DNA of 64,000 nt from Lepisosteus oculatus (lineage: Eukaryota; Chordata; Actinopteri; Semionotiformes; Lepisosteidae), in the NCBI RefSeq assembly GCF_040954835.1, contig NC_090699.1, positions 14,935,817 through 14,999,816 on the forward strand, written 5' to 3'. Every line of letters starts with the position of its first letter. Position 1 is the stretch's first letter. Below are positions 22,115 through 32,500 of the stretch, in pieces. The translations under genes were made by a program, and so were the position numbers. The notes below the pieces were generated by a model. It ran no database searches. It saw only the letters and a list, made by a program, of their open reading frames with translations, and was not told the DNA's origin.

Positions 22115-22421
22115 TATTTTTAAGTACATCAGGGCAGAAAAAGGTACAAAGATCCCGCCCCAAGACACACTTGTGAAACTGCAGGTTTGAAGAGTGATGT
22201 CAGCAAGTCAAAGCCACAGAGAAGAACTCTGACAGAGAGACGAAAAGACAGAAGACAAACATTTCCTGAAACTGTATCGTATCAGCTTGCTTAAAATCAC
22301 TTCAAGTTTTCCTTTCATTGCTATTGAAAAGAGTAGTTGGGTTAAACTTAAACTTTTTTAAGACTTTGCTTCATTGTACTATAAATATCCACAGAGGAAT
22401 TGGAGAAGAGATTTATAGAAA
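22115..22421 (+). promoter_or_regulatory. conserved proximal promoter and leader of gene 2
   Basis: Homologous to the gene 1 promoter block. It contains CCCGCCCC, TGATGTCA (22,195-22,202) and TATAAATA (22,380-22,387), 42 bp before the ATG. Confidence 0.5.
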
Positions 22422-25400
22422 ATGAGCTCAACCATCAAGGACCGGATCATCAACAGCCTGGGTAGTCTGGATTCAGACAGGTTGAAGAGATTCAAGGAGA
22501 AGCTCATTGACATGGGAAAAGATGGCCAGTTCCCTAGAGTAGAAGTCATCAACTGTGATACGATAGACCTGGCAACACGTCTGATTAATGTCTTTGAGGA
22601 AGATGGCGCAGTTAATAAGACAATTACAATTCTGCGTGGCCTTCACGAAAACAAAATCGCTTCAGATCTGGAAGGGAAGATGGAACATGGTAAGTTCTAA
22701 AGGTTATTTTAAAATCAGATTCATGTTTTGGTTTTCTACTTCACAGTATAGTTAAAATCTACAGTATGTAACATGATATATTGTATATGTCCATTGTATT
22801 GTATGCACCGTGATCTATGCATGAAAGAAAAACAAATGAAAGGTGTTCATTTATATTTTATAAATACACCTCTGCAATGACAGCAATAGTGACTGCAGGG
22901 TTAGTGACGGTAGTAGTGTAGTAGTGGTAGCCATGACAGAAGTAGTAATTTGAGTAATACTGCAGGTCTTGATCTATAATAAATCTTGCAAGGACACTGT
23001 TTGTACAGCAGGCCTGCTGTATGCACTAGTGAAGTCAGGTAGATCATGCAACACATCATCAGAACAATTACAGTTTTTAGCACTGATATATTTTATTTAT
23101 GTTTATTTTTTTCCATTGACATTATAATGTAATGTATATTTCTTTCCCTGAATAGTTTTGAAATAAGCATAAACTATAATATTTTATATGTACCATACCA
23201 TTCCTCTGAAGAGAAAGCAGGGAATATCGCTGCTGTATTGCTAAAGTAGGAGATTTTGACTTTTGACTTTTGTGTTTCCCCAGCAGATGATCTTCCAAGA
23301 CTGCTGTGGAAGTAGTTTGTGTGTCTTTGTGCTTTTAAATTGCTATTTTTCTCCTAACAAGTCAGTAGGTTTAAACAGATACATGCTAGATTCTTTTGTA
23401 CACATATTGTACGTGAAGGTCAGCTTATACAATACTGAAAGGTGTGACAATAACATTATTTTTTCTTGTACTTGCATGACATCATATCTGCTGTTTCCTT
23501 TGAATCTACACTTAATTGAAACTTTGTATAGAATGTCACAATGAATAACGCCACCAGTTAAACACAGAAACGTGAGTTGTTTTTCAAGATTTTGAATATA
23601 AGTAGGGACTTACACATGTGAACTCAAGCAGTCTAGCATTCAAACTGTATGTACATTAAACAAGAATCTCAGTTTAAATGAATATTAAAACCCGTCCAAC
23701 ACATGCTTTCCTTTATTTTGCCTGCAGGCCGGCTTGCTGTGGACCTGGGTGAGTAGCCAAAGTGTTGCAGAACTTCATTTTCATGATTCCTGAAAGAGCA
23801 GACTAACTGGACAGAGACACAATGCAGTCAATGCTGGAAAGGATCAATGCTAACCACTGCTCCACCTTGTCAGCCTTATTTATTACCAGCTCAGAAACTA
23901 CTAAAATACAGAGGTTTTATTTTTCAGATGGTTTACCTGTGATTATGTGGTTAAAATTAAAATGATCTAAAATCACTGTGTAATTAGTATGATGACCAGA
24001 GTCAACAGTTGCCAACTAAGATCTATAAGTGATCAGGACAACATCATCTCTATACCAGAGATTCCCCTGCTGAGTGAAATATTAATCAACTACAAATACA
24101 TTTCCTATGAATCTGAAAATATGTTCTGAATAATAATTCCGATAGTTATTCTGCTATATAATAACTACTTAAAATATCAAATTTTGTTAATTTTTTTATT
24201 GAAGAAAATGAAGAAAAAACAACACACAGAAACACAGTAAGAATAAGATTTATCCTCAATTATACAGCACAGGATAATCAAGAAAATAAAAATCTTCAGT
24301 ACTAGTTAATTTCTGTGTTGGTCTTCTTCATAATCTAAAGTAATAATACATATATCACACTGTTTTCACTACTGCCATGACAGTAGTGACAGTAGCAGAA
24401 ACAGCAGCCCTAACAGTAGCAGTGACAAGAGAAGCAACAATAGTAGTGACAGCAGAAGTGCAGTAGTGTCAGTACTGACAACAGTGGTGTGTGCCTGTGC
24501 TGTTGGAATCTCAGGGCTCAGAATCACTAGAAGATCAGTATTTACAGGTTGAATGTGATGTGAGCTAATGAAAGGGAGCTCACTGCCATCTCCCTGCCAG
24601 CACAGGGTGAGGAAAAAAGCATATCCCCATATCAGTCGCTGTCCTAGTGAATAGATTTCTCAGATTCTGCTTCTTTGTCTGCTGTAACGATTTGAGAATG
24701 TACTCTCACTGACGAGCAAACAGCCCCACCTGGATGATGCACCAGGCTGCTCATACACAGCAGCTCTCAGTGGGGAGGAGAGCAGAAGGATGAAGCCAGT
24801 TCAGAGACGGGGATAATTAGGAGGCCATGACTGGTAAAGGCTAGGGGGAAATTTGGCCAGGACGCCAGGGTAACACCCCTACTCTTTTCGAGAAACACCC
24901 TGGGATTTTTAATGACCACACAGAGTCAGGATCTTCACTGACTCTCACTGATGCTTTTATACAGTATAGTGTCACCACAAGTCTTGATTTGTCTGTCTGT
25001 AGCATGTTTTTTCCTGGGAGTCAGGTCTGCTCTTTCTATGGAGGCACCTGCTCCTCTGGCTTGTTGTTTTATGAGAAGGGGCTCTCTGAAGCAAGACCTT
25101 GAAGTCAGGATCCTGCTTGTAGACTGAGGTCATAGCCCTCCTCACAGGAGTCTGAGCATTTTCTCTGTCCCAGAGCTTCTGACTGTGAAGGAGTGAGGCA
25201 GAGCTGAGGCTCAGGGACAGAGAGCAGTTCAAACTACCCTGTGGGAGGAGCAGCATCAAACAGCACTTTCTCCAGCTGCACACACCCCTGACACACAAGA
25301 TCACCCTGCTGCACACCTGATCTCAACACAGACAGCAGTGAGACACACCTGTTCACACACCTGATCTCAACACAGACAGCAGTGAGGACACACCTGTTCA

Positions 25401-26198
25401 CACACCTGAACTCAACACAGACAGCAGTGAAGACACACCTGTTTTTATCTCCAGCTGGACACATACTTAAATCTTGTTACATTTCTTTCTCTTTACAGAA
25501 TTTGAGAGGGCACGCAGGAATGCAGGTGAGACTGTTTGGTTTCTCAAGCATTCGTCAATCTCATTAAAGATACACAAAGTATAGGTTCAGTGCACTGGGA
25601 TTACTTAACACTGTTCATCCACAGATCTTCTCATTCGTCTCCTTTCTTGTCCATAGTGGACGTGACTCTGGACCCCAGAACAGCTCATCCCCATCTCATC
25701 CTGTCTGAGGATGGCAAACAAGTCAGACATGGTGACACACGACAGGATCTCCCCAACAATCCAGAGAGATTTACTTCCTGTGTCGATGTCCTGGGAAAGG
25801 ATGGGTTCACCTCAGGTCGACACTACTGGGAGGTGAAGGTGAAAAATAAGTCCGCCTGGACTTTAGGAGTCGTCAGAGAGTCCATCAAAAGGAAGGGGCA
25901 GATCACACTATGCCCTGAGGCTGGCATCTGGACTGTGTGGCTGAGGGGTGGGACGTACACAGCAAATTCCACTGTCCCTGTTGACCTCCGGCTGGCCCAG
26001 AAGCCCCAAAAGGTGGGGGTGTGTGTGGATTACGAGGAGGGGCAGGTCTCCTTCTACAACGTGGAGGCCAGGTCCCACATGTTCACCTTTTACGACACCT
26101 TCAGGGAGAAGATCTACCCGTTCTTCAGCCCCTGTACCAATGATGGGGGTGAAAACTCAGCCCCTCTGATCATCACTCCTGTCAGTCCCCCTGAGTGA
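22422..26198 (+). CDS. PYD-B30.2 protein, gene 2, short-hinge form
   Basis: The PYD exon is 22,422-22,689 with a good GTAAGT donor. The usable hinge exons are 23,728-23,748 (RLAVDL) and 25,499-25,525 (EFERARRNA). The B30.2 exon is 25,657-26,198. All are phase 1, giving about 285 residues. Compared with gene 3 the acidic exon is deleted, the ERCRPE exon is deleted, and the DELPRLL-type exon (23,287-23,307, here DDLPRLL) has GGAAGT in place of the GTAAGT donor, so it is probably skipped. The PYD matches gene 3 closely in its first 40 residues and differs in the second half (VINCDTIDL, NVFEEDGAVNKT). B30.2 differs strongly from gene 3 in its central part (KNKSAWTLGV, CPEAGIWTVWLRGG), the region that forms ligand-binding loops in this family. 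Role by inference as for gene 3. Confidence 0.75.
22885..22950. repeat. residual microsatellite at a deletion joint, gene 2 intron
   Basis: A short AGTAGTG tract remains where gene 1 and gene 3 have several hundred bases, including the acidic exon. The sequence jumps from intron 1 homology directly to the end of the microsatellite. Confidence 0.65.
24720..24945. mobile_element. old interspersed repeat of the TATATAGCGC family, gene 2
   Basis: Truncated counterpart of the repeat in genes 1 and 3; it keeps CTCTTTTCGAGAAACACCC. Confidence 0.6.
25305..25450. repeat. minisatellite of about 43 bp, gene 2
   Basis: About three units of the CAACACAGACAGCAGTGA repeat lie next to the acceptor of the 27-nt exon. 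Confidence 0.75.
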
Positions 26199-28089
26199 CA
26201 CACAACATCTGTGGGAGGGGGCAGCATGTATAATAACTGCTGTGTCTTTTGAAATCATATTAAAATCAGATTATTTTGTGTTGTTCGTTGATCAAGCAAA
26301 AACTAAAATAACAGCGCCATCAGTTTTGTTACTCGAGCTCTATTTCCACTGATTTCTAACTTCCTTTAACATCAAGCATTACAATCATCAGAATACCCTG
26401 TGAGAGTTACAAAAATGACATTTAGATCAGTAATATATAAAAGCAGCATGGAATTATTACATCTGTGAGGGCTGTTAGCCAGAGATTTTTATGAAAATCC
26501 TTATGCTATAAAAGTTTCTAATCAAAAAAGAGAAGGCTGTAAAAATATTAAAACTGATTATTTAGAAAAATAAATTATGTTTTTTCAAACGCGCAGTTCA
26601 TTGTCTGTATTTTATCCTGCCTGCTCTGCTGCCTTTCAGTAATCTCCTTTGTTCACATAATGTTGGACATAAGACAATAGAAACAACCTCAATGAATGCA
26701 CTTTCTCTAACTGTTTAGGGATTGTCCACTCAGTAGATGTACAGTAAGTGAGTTTATGATTGGTGACCTCAGGTCTATTTGTGGAATAATACATGCAGAC
26801 AGCTCCCCAGGTCTGGAACTGAACCCCAGACCCCAGCAATGAAATAAAGCAATGCGGATCACTGCACCCCCATGCTGCTTATCCCTTTATTCCGGAAATG
26901 CCCCTGCTCTACAAGATACCTGTAGCAATTGGTAACAAATACATTTTTATCTGTTATGTGTTAAAAACATGTTTCTGAATGAAATGGTTTCTTTCTTAAA
27001 GAAATAATTTGTTCAGCATTGGTACCACATTTTGTTCTGTTGCCTTCCGCTAAAAGCCACCTAATTATTTTTAGTTGAAGTTTAAAAGACGATGAACATA
27101 TCTGGAGGCAGCAGTATGTGTGTTCACGCTGATGGTCTGTCTCTCTGAACATCCCCTCTTGTAAGTTTCAGTTGTGTTTGTTTCTCACTTCCTGTGCTGT
27201 TGAACTCTTTTTTTCTCTACTTTTATTCTTTTTAATTTTTCTGTAAAATATGCTTCTAATGGGCTTCTTATGTTCATTATTTTTTACTGTATGTTTTCCA
27301 TTTTTTTCTGTGCAACCTCATTGATCCATGCTTTGTGAGTTAAACATGTGTTGAGGTTCTTGGTAAAGCATGTTTTTCAAAGCCCACGAGCCAGAAAATG
27401 TTGTTAATTATTGACTTTTATTGTAAATTAACCTTTACCCTTTTATTTTTGTGTTTTTTGTTTCATAGTTGTGTTTTTTATAGTACTTGCGTGTTACTAA
27501 TCGGTGCACCTCAATGAATTATTAAACATAAATGTTCATAAAAATGTATTTTTCGACCTTAGTCATGTGGTTTATTGCTAAGCAAACAAGCGGACTGAAG
27601 ATATGACAAGTGAAACAGAAACACGAAGGGTTTTATAAACTCACCTCACCTCACCTCTTCTTGTGTGACCTAAAGCACGTCCCTCTGCCTTTGTAATTAT
27701 CTCTGAACTGCAGAGAAAAACCAATGTCTGTCAGCAGTTCTTACACTTCCATTTTCCAGATCAAGTCTTTAAAATTGTCTTGACAGCAAAAGAAGAGACT
27801 TGTATCAAAAATATTACCAAAAAGAAAGGTTTTTCCACACGATGGAAATTTTGTCTTTCACCGGAAGAAAGGTGAATTTCAATTTTACCTAACTGATCAA
27901 AATACAAATATTGTAAATGGTATTGCTTCCCTGTCATCATCAACATTGCCAACTTCCCTGTTAATAAGACTGATAAGCAAGCTAGTGTAATTGATCTTTT
28001 GCTACAGTATACAGTATGTATTATCCTTGTTTTATGAGTCATTTCTATATACTCATTATGGCTTGATAATTCTCATGTGACAAGTTGCC
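26199..28089. other. 3' flank of gene 2 and intergenic sequence
   Basis: AATAAA near 26,570 may be the poly(A) signal. Similarity to 3' flanks of other copies covers about 27,455-27,830. Between about 26,600 and 27,400 I recognise nothing. From 27,955 it becomes the 5' flank of gene 3. Confidence 0.4.
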
Positions 28090-29224
28090 ATCTGTATCCA
28101 ATGAGACTCTCATGTACTATATTTATCTCAAATGCTTTTATCCTTAAATAGTGCATTCTGTGTGTTGTGAATCCTCCTGAAGAGTCCCTGTTGTTCCGCC
28201 GATTGATTCCTAATAGCCAAAGTAGACTCACACTATTTACTGTACAACTAAATATTCTGTCAGTAAATTCACACAAAACTCCCAATCAGGTCTCCACTGG
28301 ATTAGGGTATATTCCGAGCTATATAACTGCAGGTAAATTGACTCCACAGGTTAAAATTTGCCATCAGATGGCAACAAATATTTTCTGTATAGATCAGCAG
28401 TGTGTGTCTGTGGTCACTGATAAGTTCATCCACCTGCTCTGCTCCAGGTTGCTGGTGCTGTCTTGTGGGATTCTGGGGATTCTGACACTTTCCTCTTGTA
28501 CAGCTTGGACAAGTCTGTGTCTGTTCACTGGTCTCTGAGCCCATTCAGCCAAAGTTCACCCCAGATCACTCCAACAGTGATTAATGTCAGAGGTACATTA
28601 ATTGTGAGGACTGCTCACTGGTCTCTGAGCCCTGGAGGCCCTTTGGGAAGGTAGTGTATGAAGGGTCTTCATTTTCATAGCTCGTTTGAAAAACAGCAAT
28701 GCAGTGTGTGTAAGGAAACAACAGTGCTTTTGAGTTTTCAATAGCAAATCTTGTAATTATGTTTCAAATTCTTATATATTCCAGTGGAAGAATAACTGCT
28801 GATAAAATCATAAAAAAGGCAAAGCTTGTTTTCCTTCATAAGCTTTTCTATGTTTTGAGGGATTAACAAAATTCCAGTCAATATGTTAGCATGTATTAAA
28901 AGAGAAACTAGGTTGTATTTCTTCTTCTAGAATATGAAGCATTTCATAAACAATCAGGAACAGTAGAGTTGGTGGTCTCTAATGCATTACAAGGGGTTGG
29001 ACACACTGTTGGACTTTGTAACACTTAAAACTTGTTTTGTTCTTATTGTACTTTATTTCACTGGAAAAAAAAGACTATTGTTTATCATTGTAAGGAATTA
29101 AGTGATACTTGTTTAATGGCATCCAAAGAAATGGAAACATTAAAAAAATCTGTTTATTTTGTTCTTAATGTTGAAAACGCAATCATTGTATTTAGGAAGT
29201 TATTTTAGGTAAGTAAACATTTTA
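28090..29224. repeat. distal 5' flank of gene 3
   Basis: Shared with genes 1 and 2, including the recurring block (about 28,390-28,740). Without the GC-rich insertion it shows the ancestral state for gene 2. Confidence 0.6.
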
Positions 29225-29532
29225 TTTTTAAGTACATCAGGGCAGAAAAAGGTACCCAAGATCCCGCCCCAAGACACACTTGTGAAACAGCAGGTTTGAA
29301 GAGTGACGTCAGCAAGTCAAAGCCACAGAGAAGAACTCTGAAGGAGAGACGACAAGACAGGAGATAAACATTTCTTAACACTGTATCGTATCAGCTTGCT
29401 TAAAATCACCTCAGCTTTTCTTTCATTGGTATTGAAGAGAGAAGTTGGGTTGAACTTAAACTTTTTTACAAAGACTTTGCTTCATTGTACTATAAATATC
29501 CACAGAGGAATTGGAGAAGAGATTTATAGAAA
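29225..29532 (+). promoter_or_regulatory. conserved proximal promoter of gene 3, with perfect CRE
   Basis: Same block as in genes 1 and 2, but with a full palindromic CRE, TGACGTCA (29,304-29,311), where genes 1 and 2 read TGATGTCA. It also has CCCGCCCC and TATAAATA (29,491-29,498). Confidence 0.55.
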
Positions 29533-32500
29533 ATGAGCTCAACCATCAAGGACCGGATCATCGACAGCCTGGGTAGTCTGGATTCAGACAGGTTGAAGAG
29601 ATTCAAGGAGAAGCTCATTGACATGGGAAAAGATGGCCAGTTCCCTAGAGCAGAAGTCAACAAATATGATATGATAGACCTGGCAACACGTCTGATTGCT
29701 GTCTATCAGGAACATGGAGCAGTTGAAAACACAATTAAAATTCTGCGTGGCATTCACGAAAACAAAATCGCTTCAGATCTGGAAAGCAAGATGGAAAATG
29801 GTAAGTTCTAAAGGTGATTTTAAAATCAGATTTATGTTTTGGTTTTCTACTTCCCAGAATAGTTTAAATCTAAGTACTATGATGTACTGTAGACAGTATG
29901 TACACTGTATTGTATGCACCGTGATCTATGCATGAACGAAAAACAAAAGAAAAGTATTCATTTATATTTTATAAATACACCTGTGCAATGATGCTGACTG
30001 TACCGCAGTAGGTCAGAAAGATCATGACATCTGCTGGGTGGCAGCTGTGTGCTGGAGTCTGGTTGTGAGAGTGTGGAGCTCCATACTGTTACTGCAGTCA
30101 TCACTGTTTCACCCGTACTGACATTTTCCTTGATTTTCATTGACAGGTGACTCTTCCGACGAGGACGAGGATGATGATGAGGATGAGGACGGTGAGTATT
30201 TAACATTTTGGTACCCTATAGTGGGATATTCTCAGTATTTCAGAAGATAAGCCACATCTTGTCTGAACCTGCCATCCTCCCACAATGTGTTGGATAACGA
30301 GGAATGGAGAACTGAGAGAACAAAATTATTTTCTGATCTGATCCTTGATTTCCAAGACTCTCAGCTTTATATTGCAAACCTGTATCCGTAGCACAATACC
30401 TATTAAGTCTCTATCCTCTATATCTCTGCTGCTTAGAGATCGATTTGCTGGACTTCTAGCAAAGTGTTTTTGGTTTTTGGATATTGTCAAACTGTTGCTG
30501 TAATCATTAGTACCTACAGTATAAGGCTGAATAAGCAGGCATCTGTTTCCTGTAACGGACATTAATTTTTGTGTACTAGACACAGTTATGGGCTGCACGT
30601 TGGCACAGTTGGAGAAGGTAGTAGTAATAGTGGTAGTAGAGACAGTGGTAGTGGTAGCAGAGACAATAGTAGTGGTAGTAGAGATGATGGTAGTGGTAGT
30701 TGAGACAGTGGTAGTGGTAGCATTGACTATGGTAGTGGTAGTTGAGGCAGTTGTAGTGGTTGCAGTGACAATGGTAGTGGTAGTAGAGATAATGAAAGTG
30801 GTAGTAGTGACAGAAATAGTGACAGCAGCAATAACAACAATTGTGATTGCAGAGGGTAGTGACGGTAGTAGTGCAGTAGTGGTAGTCATGATAGAAGTAG
30901 TGATTTGAGTAGTACTACATGTCTTGCTCTACAATTTTAAGCTGATCATGCTACAGATCGTCAGTGCAATTACAGTTTTCAGCACTGATATATTTTATCA
31001 TGTTTTATATTTTCCTTTATCTTTTTTCTGACCTTGTTTCATTTTTGCATTAACAGATAAGGCTTTGAAAGAGAGGGGTGGAGTTTTAAACATTTTGGTA
31101 ACAAGATGAGGAATAACTTCAATAATGTAATTTAATTGCTGTTCAGATGATTATATTTACTAGACAAAAATTACTAGAGAAGTGTGCATTATGCCGTATG
31201 TTACACAGCTCCAAACATTTTATATAACGGTTGCACATTTACACTAGCATTATAATGTGATGTACAGTACATTTCTTGTACTTTTATGTACCACCCTATT
31301 CCTCTAAAAAAAAGCAGTGAATAGGTCTGTGTTGCTAAAGTAGGAGATAAACCTGTCTGACTTTTGTTTCACCTGCAGATGAGCTTCCGAGACTACTGTG
31401 TAAGTTACTTGCCTGTAAGTCTTTGCGCTTTAAAATTGCTAGTTTTCTCCTGAGTCAATAAGTTTAAACAGATACATGCTAGATTCTTTTGTACACACTG
31501 AAAGCTGTGACTATAACACTATTTTTTCTTGTACTTGCATGCCATCATATCTGCTGTTTCCTTTGAATCTACACTTAATGGAAGCTTTGTATAGAATGTA
31601 CGTCACAGTGGATTCTGACACCTGCTAAACAAAAGTGAGATGTTATCAAGATATTCAATATAAGTAGGGACTTACAAGCAGAGCAGTCTAGTAATCAAAC
31701 TGTATGCTCATTAAACAAGAATCTCAGTTTAAATATTAAAACCCATCCAACACATGCTTTCCTCTATTTTGCCTGCAGGCCGGCTTGCTGTGGACCTGGG
31801 TGAGTAGCCAAAGTGTTGCAGAACTTCATTTACAAGATTCCTGAAAGAGCAGACTAACTGGACAGAGACACACAATGCTGGAAAGGATCAATGCTAACCA
31901 CTGCTCCACCTGTAACGAACAGTTCTTTCCGGACCCTATGCGGACGACACAATCCGACGAAGTGGGGAAAACACTGGGAAAACGTTATGCAGGGATACGG
32001 GGCTGAAAACAGGGGGGCGTGTCCAAAGTGCGCTGGTGCACGGGGAAGGTGTGGCCGAGGCAAACAATCCAAAAGAGTAGTCCTTAGAGAGAATCCAAAA
32101 CACAAGGGTAAGTCCAAAACCAGGAGATCCATCAAAACGCGGAATTAAAACACGAAGGCCGGGTCGGAACCGGCGGACAGGGAACGGGAACGGGAACGGG
32201 AACCGAGATTAAAACCTTAACGGGACCAGGCGCTTCCAGGTCCCGGACTCGCACGATACGGAAATCAGATGCAGAGCCCGGATGAGCGTCAGCGCCTGGC
32301 TTTTAAGGTGGGCTGGGAATAGGAAACAGGTGCACAGAATAAAGTCTCAAGTGAAAGGGCTGGAGCACCCTTAAGGAGGGGGAACTAATCGTGACACCAC
32401 CTTGCCGGCCTTATTACCAGCTCAGAAACTATTAAACTAAACAGATGTTGGTGTCTGGGGATGGTTTACCTGTGATTATGTGGATAATATTAAAATTGAG

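Noticed and set aside
22255-22275. STAT (GAS-like) site TTCCTGAA in the gene 2 promoter
   Set aside because: Spacing is not standard and the motif is not kept in genes 1 and 3.
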